A stretch of 64,000 bases of DNA, taken from positions 31,935,001-31,999,000 of the forward strand of contig OX419758.1 in assembly GCA_948567375.1 (NCBI GenBank), written 5' to 3'. Shown here piece after piece: positions 37,745-48,089 of this stretch (the stretch's first letter is position 1; every line of letters starts with the position of its first letter). Origin of the DNA: Lunularia cruciata. Its lineage: Eukaryota > Streptophyta > Marchantiopsida > Lunulariales > Lunulariaceae. The notes under the pieces are model-generated. The model had not been told where the DNA came from. It did not search any database and saw only the letters and a program-made list of their open reading frames with translations. Position numbers and translations under genes: made by a program.

Positions 37745-38866
37745 CATTCCTCATACTACTAGAGCATGTCTTTGCTCTTGCTCTGGCAAGGGTGTTGGCT
37801 ATTGGGTCATAGCTCGACCGAGCATTAGTGCATTTTGACTTGCACCAACTACTTTCTTTATAGCGATAAGGTTTGGTTCACACATCTGTATCTTTATTAA
37901 TCACTTGTGAGTGTGGTTCTACACTAGATGCAGCAATGGGCCATATGGCATGGTGTCCTTTTGGAGTCCAGAGGATAGCTACCCATGATGCTATTAGGGA
38001 TATAGTGTTTGCTATGGCACGAGAGAGTGGATACTTGGTTTGGAGGGAGTGTTCGTATGTTTTGCAGATGACAAGTGTTAGGGTGTAATTCTCGAAGGAT
38101 AGTAGAACTTAACAGAAACATAGGAGAAGAAACACAAAGTTTCACACTCAATACTTTGATGCGCCAAAGGAGCACCTTGTCTTTATTATATAACAAAGAG
38201 GATCCACTCAAAAGAAGCTACATCCTTGGCTCAGATACATGGATTGGTGATATGGCAATGAACCCTACCCTTAGATTATTTGCATGCATGTGTGAACCCT
38301 ACTCTTTTGGTTACATCTCTATCTCATCTACCTAGTGCATCATGTCTAAAATACTTTTAGATGTTACTAGCCAATTTTCATATAAAGAGAATATGTCTAA
38401 CTATTGATATTATACATGGCAGATTTATACTTGGTTCAAGATGATTACGTGACGATAATGGATGTTATGGTTACTGACTCTACACGCGATACAGTTTTGG
38501 AGGGAGTGATTACCCATCCCCTAGATGGGCAACAAGTGCAACAACAACTCGCAAGGCCTTCAAGTATAGGGGTATGCAGTAGGGTAAACTCTTTGTTCCT
38601 CTAGCCTTGGAGTTATATGGAGCTATGGACATTGCTACACATTTGTCAAGGAATGCACAAGAGCTTATCATGTTAGGCGCCAAGGAGTACCACTCTCACT
38701 CTCATACTTTGTAGCATACTTTAGACAGCATGTGTCAATTGCTCTACAAAGTGCAATGGCTAGTGCAATACATAGGAGAGCAATTACACAAGGTGATGCT
38801 TCTTCGGATGCTCCAATTGTTTGTAGACCGTACGACTTGTATAACTCAAACATTTTAGGTGCAATA
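37745..38866 (+). pseudogene. LINE-like ORF2 C-terminal remnant
   Basis: The plus strand reads ALALARVLAIGS, a broken linker, TCECGSTLDAAMGHMAWCP (a Cys/His zinc-like motif) and QRIATHDAIRDIVFAMARES. After an LTR insertion it resumes at ADLYLVQDDYVTIMDVMVTD and goes on through VPLALELYGAMD and a helical tail (VSIALQSAMASAIHRRAI). This is the C-terminal, post-reverse-transcriptase region found in plant and algal non-LTR elements. Stops and the insertion make it dead. No poly(A) tail is seen. Confidence 0.65.
38084..38416 (-). mobile_element. Short solo LTR related to the chromodomain family
   Basis: It starts TGTAATTCTCGAAGGATAG and ends TGATATTATACA. It shares with the 740 bp LTRs the blocks GGAGCACCTTGTCTTTATTATATA and AGATGTTAC near the ends, but is only 333 bp. 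It splits the LINE-like reading frame cleanly. I see no convincing target-site duplication. Confidence 0.65.
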
Positions 38867-39003
38867 GGGCAGATTTCTCATATTGACTCTATCGGGGCTT
38901 AGCCCCATTTGACCTATGTTGTCTCACCCTTGTAAAATTTTATGGGGGCTTGATGGTATCTTCGAGTCCTTCTTGGTCCTTCTTGTTTTCTACATGGTCT
39001 CCC
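38867..39003 (-). repeat. Dispersed ~110 bp repeat, copy 8
   Basis: GGGCAGATTTCTCATATTGA, CTCTATCGGGGCTTAGCCCC, GGGGCTTGATGG and TCCTTCTTG follow in order. It begins directly at the end of the LINE-like frame. Confidence 0.7.
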
Positions 39004-39364
39004 TCTCTCTACTTCTACTTGTGAAGTTTGGAAATTTTTGTATCAGTTTTAAATTCATTGGACCTATTTGTATATTTCTTATTATTAATGAAATGTTTAT
39101 TCTTCCAATAAATAAAAATTGCTAAGTTAAAGATTTATGAAACACGGATAAGATATGAGAAACCGCCGTTTCAATTTTGCATTGAACTAACAAAAATGAG
39201 CAAAAGCTCTATTATTACTACGTCCAGGTGTTCTAAGGATAACTCTCCTTGCATTTCACATTCTTCACTTTATACCTCTATTGAAAATTATCACGAGTCA
39301 GTCCTTATTGCCAGCTGAAATTTATGTACAAATTAAACAGGGAACCTATTATGAACAGAAACAA

Positions 39365-39508
39365 GCTCATATAGAAATTTAAATTTAGCCAGTGAATTTT
39401 TTTCCATATTCCGTAGACAAATTTCCTCTTATGAGCATAAGCCAGCCCACATAGAAATTTAAATTTAGGCAGTGATTTTCCGTTTCATATACCGAAGACA
39501 ATTTCACC
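39365..39508 (+). repeat. Tandem duplication, unit about 75-80 bp
   Basis: Two copies share CATATAGAAATTTAAATTTA (first) and CACATAGAAATTTAAATTTA (second), then G-CAGTGA, a T-rich run and ATA-CCG-AGACAA. Confidence 0.65.
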
Positions 39509-40016
39509 TTAGCATACTGAAAACTCAAAAAATGCTGAAATTCAAACAAACTAAAAACTCACACTAAAACATACTTACAGTTTACTTAACGGAGCATTGG
39601 CATTCACGTTAATTCATACCATAATGAGAAGTAATATACATGTATCCTTTTCCTAATTATAATTATTAAGGGTAATTATGTAACGTGTATTACATTAACC
39701 GTCGATTTATGTTATGTCCATTTTACTGTTGTAACTCTGTGAAAACTGTTGACGATTGAAGATTCTGAATTTTAAGATCACTCCTTTAGAAGTGATGAAG
39801 TGTGACAAGTGAATCCAGTTCACGAATACTGCCATCAGCCATGGAGCTGTCGGGAAAGTAGACAAAAGTCTGCGAGAATGAGAGTGTTCGATTGCTAGGG
39901 ATCCAACTAAACTCGAAGATCTTCACATCTGGCGCTCGAAAAATTGCCCAATTTCGTCCAGCCGGGGAAGTTCCCCCGTTCGTGGAAGCGGAAGGGAAGA
40001 GAAGATTTTAGTTGCG

Positions 40017-40424
40017 ATGGAGGATGCGTTTCCACCTGAACAGCAGCTGATCTGCGAGTGGTATACCCCGTCGTTGAACAAGACACTCGATTTCCTGCGC
40101 TCATTCGGCTTCGAAGTACTCAGAGAAGAGGAGAATCATTTTGCTGAAGTGGGATGGAAATCAAAGAGTCGGCTTCTGGTGGAGCAGATGGACGACTTCC
40201 TGAGTAATGAGAACAACTTTGGCTACAGAGGATATTGTGGGAATATTAGGGTTTTAGTCCAGGATGTTGACTCTGTTTATCGAACTGCCCTCCAGATTGA
40301 AGGAGCTGTGATCTTGAAGGATCTGGAGGATCGTTACTACGGTCTTAGGGATTTCACTGTGGGCGGCCCTTATGGCCTCGCACTGCGATTTGCATCGCCT
40401 CTCCCTGGCAGTGGGTTGCCTTGA
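40017..40424 (+). CDS. VOC-superfamily (glyoxalase/bleomycin-resistance fold) protein
   Basis: This single-exon frame of 135 residues shows the paired beta-alpha-beta-beta-beta layout of the VOC fold: LICEWYTPSLNKTLDFLRSF, FEVLREEENHFAEVGW, then GNIRVLVQDVDSVYRTAL, DLEDRYYGLRDFTVGGPYG and LALRFASPLP. The late RDF...DPxG-like stretch is typical of the metal-binding end of such proteins, though here it reads GGPYG. Members include glyoxalase I-like enzymes, dioxygenases and resistance proteins; the substrate cannot be told from sequence. A short single-domain VOC protein usually acts as a dimer. The ATG lies 4 bases after an in-frame-free GTTGCG leader. The copy is intact. Confidence 0.85.
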   Translation: MEDAFPPEQQLICEWYTPSLNKTLDFLRSFGFEVLREEENHFAEVGWKSKSRLLVEQMDDFLSNENNFGYRGYCGNIRVLVQDVDSVYRTALQIEGAVILKDLEDRYYGLRDFTVGGPYGLALRFASPLPGSGLP

Positions 40425-40640
40425 TTTATTTGCAAGTTAACATCACGGAATAGCTACGTCCCCTCCCGGCATTGGCCTCAAGGAGAACTATTTACTATCT
40501 AATTTATCACAATTTTCTTGGAATTTTGTCCCCGAGCTTCATCAAGTGGGAGGTTCTCGGAGTGCACTAAGTTTTCACGGCGCTGATTTCTTCACGACCT
40601 GGCGTCTTCTCACCTTAAGCATGGCAGAACACGGTGCCTC

Positions 40641-40901
40641 ATGTCGCTGGAATTTTTACCTGCAGATGCATTTTGTATGGGAGTTGTATCGTATGAAATC
40701 TCCAGATGGATTCTTTTCTCTGCGGATGAACATATGTGTGACTGGTCTTTTGCTGGTGAAAGAATTTGTACCAATGGATATTTTGTCAAATTTCATGAGG
40801 AGTTCCAAGATCACTCTCGTTTAATGCTTCAACATGGTTCCTACTTGCCAATAGGTCCACATAGTATTGGATGTTATCCTCCATGCCAGAATCCACGTTA
40901 A
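40641..40901 (+). other. Open frame with protein-like composition, unrecognised
   Basis: The 86-codon frame contains CDWSFAGERICTNGYFVKF and is rich in Cys, Trp, His and Phe, which chance frames rarely are. It lies between the VOC gene and the dead DUF3444 copy. It could be an exon, a gene remnant or a chance frame; I know no family that fits. Confidence 0.3.
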
Positions 40902-40919
40902 CCCATCAACACAAAGACC

Positions 40920-41304
40920 GATCCACCTAGAGGATGGATGTCTTGTTCACCCGGTGGAGTGTTCGGTCCACAGACAGGAAGTTCGAATTGGCATTTTTGG
41001 CAAAAGAATATCCTTTCAGCTCGTTGTCGTTTCCTGCAGAAACGACGAGAATTTGATGTTCACGAGCGCATTGACTAGAAAATTGAGTCCACTGACTTTC
41101 AGTTTTTCTGATTTTGAGCGCCTGACTATCGTCTCAATGAAAGAATTGTCCTAGAAGTTGAGGGGTCTGCGAAAGAGCGACGCAGAGGTGCGCATAGGTA
41201 TACACAGAGAAGGAGAGGGCCAAAAGAGCATGTCGACTTGGGAACGAGGACCTATTTCGGGATGGAACCAGAGGATGAAGGTGAAGAAGAAGAGAGAGGA
41301 CTAA
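40920..41304 (+). pseudogene. Dead copy of the DUF3444 exon of the DNMT3-like gene
   Basis: The plus strand aligns with the 3' half of exon 53518-52799 (minus). CLVHPVECSVHRQEVRIGIF pairs with YLVYVVESSVHKQNARAGIP, and after a frameshift near 41012 SARCRFLQKRREFDVHERID pairs with SARCRLLQKRREVDLHEIID. At least three stops follow, then DYRLNERIVLEVE pairs with YHRLNERNVLKVE, and the Arg/Gly/His-rich tail and acidic end (PEDEGEEEE) are also kept. The copy is in opposite orientation, about 12 kb from the live gene. No methyltransferase sequence is seen beside it. Confidence 0.85.
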
Positions 41305-41689
41305 ACTAAAAATAATAGACTGCGAGGAGAGATTAAAGTCCTACGAAGGGTATACGTTAGCTACTTGAAAACTTTGATTATGTGATCAGAGAAGTATAGC
41401 CGGAAACCGAAAGTTTCACAGTACTTTGAAAAGAGGACTCGAGAGTCCAAAGAGAGTTGCAGCAGCAGCAGCAGCAGCATGAAGATAACAGTTGTGAGCT
41501 CAACATCGAAAGATGAGCATGGATGCCTTCAGGATCAGTTTCATCCCTCGCAGAGGTAGAGTAGCTCGCAATCTGGCTTTCTTACACCAATGAACCTGGG
41601 AAAGAATATCTTTACTTGACGATAAAAATTTGCTCACACGCGAATAGAAGTAATTACGCTTACAGCCCAGCGATGACACACGCTCTTCC
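41305..41689. other. Intergenic; includes a (CAG)n microsatellite
   Basis: A run of six to seven CAG/GCA triplets lies at about 41459-41480. The rest is the 3' flank of the permease gene on the minus strand. Confidence 0.6.
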
Positions 41690-43353
41690 TCAAGAAATCG
41701 GGTGATAATGTTTGCTTTTCTGAAAAATAGTGTATGCCGAAGCAATTGCTGCCACTGATGAAATCAACAAACAGATTATGCTAATTGAAGCAAGTTTCAC
41801 CCACTGCTTCGACCACTGTCTCACGGCATTCCTCCTCTTGTGTATTTCTATAGGGAAATATATAGTCAGAGGGAAAAAGCCCAGTGCTCCTAGTAGCCCC
41901 ATTATAGCATTGAAAAACGGCAGGAGGATGGCGACGAATGTGGTCATTGTCACGTAGGACACCCTGAACACGATTCTGACGAATTTAAACGAGTACGGAC
42001 CCATTACTGGAAGATTCAATACGAATTCTCTGTGCAAAGATGGGAAACGTTCTTCTGCCCAGTCTTCAAAGAACGAAAATAGGGGCTGAGCGAAAACTTG
42101 GTACGCCCCAAACAAGTGCAAAACCAAACACGCGTTGGCAAAATCTACAACCCAGAAAGGTTCGAAAAAGCCAAAATCTGTCAACACATCACCAGGGGCA
42201 TTATCCCCGAAGGCAGCATAGCCAGCGCACCCAACCAACAGGTAAAATGCGGTCGTTACACTGAGCCCTGCTCGCGTGGCCTTCTTCATCACCTTCGCGT
42301 CGTCCGGTGATGGCAATGTCTCCTGAATACTCGCGTGAATTGTCGAGAAAGAGTACGCGAAGGCCATATTGCCGAGAGCGCTCGCTATGGAGGTTATCGA
42401 ACTCAGCAAAGTCACCGGCTGACCTTGGACCATCGCGCCAACGGAAGGACCCGTCCACGAACCCCGAATCTGCCGAATGCCGATGGTCTTAGCCACCCCT
42501 AGCACAAGACTCGTAGATGAATAACAGATGGACATAACGGCTGCCATAGCAGACAGCCAAGATATGTCGTGGAAATTGGGAATTTGAGACAAGATAATCT
42601 GTACGACTCCAAAAATAATCATGGAACGGGTGGGGGTTCCCGTGCAGTTTACTGCGTGCCTGCCGTTGGTGTGGTAGCAATTGGCGCGTTGAATTGCCCT
42701 GTGTATCAGCAAACACGGATAAATCCTCCATCAAATTCCCATGTCTTCGACTCACATACCCTCCCGATATCAAGTAAATCAAGACCGGAGACTGATTGAT
42801 GAAGAAATGATGGAACTTACGTGAGGCTCCGGGATGCGGTTATCGTATAACCCACATTCGTTCCAGCGAGTGAGAGGTACAGGAGGAACCCGCAGACCGA
42901 AACGGACCAAGGCCCTGTAATATCACATCGATTGTATGAGGTTTCAGAGAAGGTCATTAGTCCATACTGACATTACTCACACTACGCAAACGAAACATGC
43001 AATTGCAACCATTCTAATGACATTCACTCACCTAAATGGGCCCTGACCACAGAAATGTAACTGGGGCATCGATAGGATTCTCCAGTTTCGGGATCGTTAC
43101 ATCGATAGGATTCAGCGAGCATGGTAGCAGTATAATACGTTATGCTCCCGAAGAGCATGAGGAGAACCGGACCGGCGATCCATCCGAGCTGGGCTATCGC
43201 CCAAGCCAAACTCAGAACGCCTGAGCCTATGACGGCCGTTATGACGTGCGCTATGGCTGTCCAGAGCGTCCCATTTCTGCGTGACATTACGACGGTATCC
43301 TCGCCTCCCATGTCAATTCTGGGTTCTGTTTCTGGATCATTGCCCACTGCCAT
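41690..43353 (-). CDS. AAP: Amino acid permease, AAP-type (AAAP family)
   Basis: The spliced frame is complement(join(41690..42698, 42821..42914, 43032..43353)), 474 residues, with both introns GT-AG and in frame. Typical AAP blocks are present: the first membrane segment HVITAVIGSGVLSLAWAIAQ, TSTM-like TYYTATMLAESYR, NVGYTITAS, NFHDISWLSAMAAVMS, GNMAFAYSFSTI with IQETL, GCAGYAAFGDNAPGD and FEPFWVVDFANACLV. About ten to eleven membrane helices are expected, matching the family length of 470-490. AAPs are plasma-membrane H+-coupled importers of neutral and acidic amino acids. The start ATG at 43353 is the first in frame and gives a normal short acidic N-terminus. No defect is seen; substrate range cannot be read from sequence. 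Confidence 0.95.
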
Positions 43354-44474
43354 GTCTTGTCCCAAGTAGGCGTTACAGTTCAAGATCACTTGCACAAACA
43401 AGTTGATAATTTATATACTCATGTGACCAATTCATACTTTCATTTCGGGGGTAGTGGCAAGACGTCAACTTGTAAACTGCAAGTAGTAATCTCTGAAAGA
43501 TGCGTCATTTTGGAAGGTGTGGTTGCTTATCACCGAACTGGTTGTCACCATTTCTCTAGGTGTGAGTAGATCCTTTTACCAAAGCATTGCCGTTCTGATA
43601 GCCTATTACACGCTTACCAATTCGCCAGATCAGCAATGGCGAGTTGGATTGAAAGAACTAAAAGATTTTGCGATTGAAACTTAGAAGGTATGTATACCAC
43701 CGCATTAAGATCTAGAGTGCGTGGCAAAAGCGTCACCTAGGAAGCAGTGGACATTACAAGAACCTACAGTCCGATCACATAACAATCATATGGAATAAGT
43801 AACACGACTCTAATGGCATAAGTCCCCTCTGCTCCGATGCTGTCAAGAGTTGGTCTGAGTCTCCGGTCGCTCTTTTGAAGGTGATATGTTTAAGTATGAA
43901 GCTAGTCACTGCATCTCACGTAACTGAGTCGCGCTCTTCCTCACGTAGCTCCCCCGTAATCAACATGTTTCTCAATCTGAACAGATCAGCCGTACTATGA
44001 CTTTCCTGAGTCCAGAATGAGATTGCCACTTGGAGATCAAGGATACTTTCTGTGATTTCCAAACCAGGAGTCCATGACCGACCAAACACCAGAACACAAA
44101 TGCGGCTTCGGCTTCAGCACCACTTGTACCTTACTCCTCCAGATCCTTCGAGCAGGAGACCACGGAAGAATAGCAGGCATAAACGTAGATTATCAGCACA
44201 TTTAAGGACAGGCAGAAGAGCTTGAAACTCGTCAAGGAGGAGGGAAATCTCTAAACGAACCCGCATGCAATGATGTTGCAACCACGGGCAGGAAACGAGG
44301 CCTCTACCTAAAGTTTTCCGCTTACTGTCATCTGTTGCTCCTAAACTGCAGAAACTCTCACGGGTGATGGGGACCTTGCTACACATTTTGGCTTGCAAGA
44401 CCCATACGGTTGTCATGTAAGACTCTTCCGTACAGATTGAAGACGTCATGGAACAACTCCAATACGCGTAGGAA
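43354..44474. other. 5' flank of the permease gene and intergenic DNA
   Basis: No gene is recognised. The first few hundred bases should hold the permease promoter and leader, but no clear TATA box is placed. Confidence 0.4.
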
Positions 44475-44860
44475 AGGGTATGGAGTTGGGTCAGCATCAG
44501 CATGTCTTCAATCAGGTTGTGGCTTTGTGTATCCACTATGACTTTCAGAAACGAGGCTTCACATTGCGGGGAAATGCTCCATTCGATTTTACGGAGGCCG
44601 AAAGAGTTCTGCCAACATACGTGGAACTGTCAAATGTGGGAAGGATGGAAACCGTGTAGAGAAAGCCAGGGGACCATGGGCCTAATCATCACAATGAGAA
44701 GCACGAAGGTGAAGTTCGAGTTCAGGGTAAGATTGGAAATAACCGTCCCAAAAATCACCGGGAGAGGGATTCGGAACAGGACCATGATGGATCCGGGAAG
44801 AAGAAGATGACCACAAGCACAAAGAGGAAAAGGTTAGGAGCATAAATTTAAAGTAATTTC
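44475..44860 (+). pseudogene. Coding-like tract, unrecognised
   Basis: The plus strand reads FNQVVALCIHYDFQKRGFTL, RGNAPFDFTEAERVLPTYVE, then one stop, then a His/Lys/Asp-rich hydrophilic tail ending in KKKMTTSTKRKR. Possible acceptors (TTCAATCAG, GACTTTCAG) precede it. It looks like the last exon of a nuclear protein with a basic C-terminus, broken by one TAG. I do not recognise it. A further stretch at 45235-45350 also reads well but has no link to it. Confidence 0.35.
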
Positions 44861-47800
44861 TCAGATCCAGAAGTCATTACAGTGAATATCAATCAGACCC
44901 CTGAGATGAATGTCCTTTGTCAATTCCATTTAGCTACAACATTGATGTGTTTGTCCCCGTCCACCGATCTGAACCCCAATCATGAAATGATCTTCGAATG
45001 CGTACTAAGTTGTCCCCATCTAGTTCCCTATGGAACAGCAAGCGGGAAGTAGCAAGTGCATGATCCGCGGGGTGGATTCTGTGTCCAGATTGAATTCCTG
45101 TAGACATAAACCACCTACTACCTGTCCCACTGCAGGTGCCTGGCTAATATACATGATGTTTATGGTTAGCTAAATTCCTGGTTCCTACGAACGGTACTTG
45201 TAGACGGAAAATTTTCCTGTACATTGTGAAATGCTTTCCAGGAGAGAGGTCAATCGGTTCTCTCTGGGAAACTGGACTTCATGGAACGGACTCGAATCGC
45301 TTACAAACACTTCGCATTGAACATGTTGATGTACGGACGGATTCGGCAGATTCTGAACAATAATCTCCTGTGGTCCTTCAATCTATAGTATGATCCTTTA
45401 ACTAACAGCTTCGTTCACAGGGAACTAGTGTCAAGCGGCAGAAATGAGAGTTGTACCGTGCCCGACATTGTGACCGCGTCATCGACGAGACCTTCACGGA
45501 TTTCACGTATAACAGATGACATTTAAGCACTTATGACTGGTCAGGCATGGCGCGATCAATTCAGATTCACTTCTGTCCTCAGCGTCCTCATTCACTCATT
45601 CCATATACCATGTCAAGAAACCGTGTTCCAGTACTCACAAACAATGCACGATAAATCCGATCAAATTTCGATCAAAGGTACTGGTCGGATCCGGAGATTC
45701 AAATCATGAGTTCTGATATCACAAGCTCAAGCTCAATGGGTACACCTCCGTGCAGTCCCCTCCCCGTAACCAATAGTTCCCCGTACCCCATTTCTTCGGG
45801 AGAAGATGAGAAGCAACCACAAGTACTTTGCTGAAGTTTCGGCTTATTCTCTCAATGGAGCCATTGCTTGCAGCAATCAGCTTGAGGAAATACTTAAGGT
45901 GGTGGGAACTAGGTTGGATTAAGAAATTTCTCATTCTCTAAACAAAATTTTGATGACGTTCGGAAATTGTTTTGATTAGAGCCATGGAGATATTGATTCG
46001 CATGTAAATGAACCACAAGTAGTGTGTACTATGACCATCGACTATAGCAGTGTAGTGTTAATTTTAATTGTGTGATCTACCTTAACCATTGTTATGGATG
46101 TTTTATTTACTAGTTTATAGTAATATAAGTCCATGATATGAAGTAAGGTACTTGATATGTAAAATAAGGTGATGTTACAGTATCTTTTCGTTGTTAGTAA
46201 AATCTTCAAAATGCATGATGTCTAAATACATCATCCATCCCTATCTTGGATACGTACAAATTAAGTACTAAGCTATAGTTTAAATTAGCATTGTGCTATG
46301 TTTTTAAATATAGCACTAAACAAATTAAGTACTAAGCTATTACTTAAATTAGCATAGTGCTATGTTTCAAAATATAGCCCTTCAATAATGGAATATTTTA
46401 AGAAATTGAGATATTTTAAAGTTATATTTACCATACAATTATTCAACATAGAATAGAATGAGAATCAGAGGTAAAAAGACAAAAAGTCCCTCTATTCTAA
46501 GAAAGAAAAATTTCTCCTTTTCCAAGGAGTATAAGTTCTGATCGAATATCACAAAATGATAGATGAAATATTATCTGAATAAAATTACTCTTTACTTCAG
46601 TTACAGTATTGGAGTCTAATGGTAGTCTGATTATAGTCTCCTTCTTTTCGTTTTCAACAGTAGTCTGCATTTTAGTCCAGTTTCGGTATAAATATTCCAT
46701 GAATCTAGACGGTGTATTGTTACAGTAAAACTAAGGCACTTTTGTTCCTTAGTATCATTGTAAATATATATTTTTTAAGAATATGCTGTCTTTCGACACC
46801 CGAGAAAAAATAAAGCTCCCCATATGTGTATTTGGGGAATGAAAAACTTCAAGAGCCTCCAAAATATTTTTCTTTTAGGAATTTAGAATATAGATAAATG
46901 TGTAATTTATTTGGGAGTTGAGGATGCTTAACCATTCCAAAACATCTTTAAAATATTTATTATATATTATAGAATTTAAAAATTAAGTATTTAGTTTTAA
47001 ATAATAATTAGATAATACGTTAAGAATTCAATCAATAAATAACTGGACTTACGTTTCCACATCCTTATAATAAGAATTATACAATGATCCATAGGTTCAT
47101 TTTAGTTCTTTCCTCATGACAAGCTATGAAAGAAAAACATGTCCAAGAATCTACTTAATTGTAATTATTATATTATTTCAGAACAAATTTGAGGTATATA
47201 CTTTAATAGGTAAATATAATATCAAAATAACAATAATAATGAACAATGAAAAAATACATCTCTGTAGGCAATCATTCCAGTTGTAAAAATAGTAAAACTT
47301 TTGGCTAATTTTAAGGAATACCACCTTACTGAAATAAACTCAATAGCTTATGACTTTATTCCAAGATCAATAATTACTAAAAATTATAAAAAAATCTTTG
47401 CAAATATCCGAATTTTGTATGATAGTTTATCTGGATACAAGTATATCATCTAGTTTGAAGAACTTTTGATACCCAAAATTTTTTCCTTCACAAATCATAA
47501 ATATGTCTCAAGATTCTAATTTTAATACTTAGCAATAATCCATGATATTATTGAGAAAAACTACCATGTGATTTTGATATAGAGATAAAATTGCACTATG
47601 AGAAGCTATTTGATGAAATAATGAATAAGGCATCCTGATATATTATATTTGATATCCAAATAGCTAACAGAATGCACCTTATTACTTCATCATATTTATA
47701 ATTCAAATAAGATGCGTTAAACTAGATCTTGCATACTATTAAAATATTCAGCAAAGTTATATAAAATAATAAAAGGAAAAATATAACCAGAATTCGAATC

Positions 47801-47984
47801 AAACAGTCATTTTGTTCTTTTTCATATATGATATTTGTATGGGTTTTCATTAAATTTTATAATGTCAGGAGTATTAAATTACATAGGAGCTAATAATCTC
47901 CTTGATGTTCAAATAATATAACTTAAACTGATAATGATTTAAGCTTTTTCACATAAATATAAGAGATAACTTAACTTGATAAGA
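44861..47984. other. Gene-poor, increasingly AT-rich DNA
   Basis: No conserved frame is present. One coding-like stretch at 45235-45350 (+) ends in a stop. From about 46000 the sequence is very AT-rich. Confidence 0.4.
46256..46381 (+). repeat. Tandem duplication, unit about 64 bp
   Basis: ACAAATTAAGTACTAAGCTA, TTAAATTAGCAT and GTGCTATGTTT followed by ATATAGC occur twice, head to tail. Confidence 0.8.
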
Positions 47985-48089
47985 GGGCAGATTTCTCATA
48001 TAGACTCTATTGGGGCCTAGCCCCATTTTACCTTCTGTTTCTCTCCCTTGTACGGTCTTCCCATCCTTCGTGATTTCTACGCGGTCACC
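47985..48089 (-). repeat. Dispersed ~110 bp repeat, copy 9 (most complete)
   Basis: The plus strand runs GGGCAGATTTCTCATATAGA, CTCTATTGGGGCCTAGCCCC, ATTTTACC, CTCTCCCTTGTACGG, TCTTCCCATCCTTCGTG and TTTCTACGCGGTCACC. Only the short CTTGATGGG piece is missing. Confidence 0.8.

Noticed and set aside
41459-41480. CAG triplet run as a polyglutamine gene
   Set aside because: It lies outside any supported exon; a simple microsatellite explains it.
44114-44536. 140-codon minus-strand open frame
   Set aside because: It has no motif and unusual composition, and it overlaps a plus-strand tract that reads more like protein.
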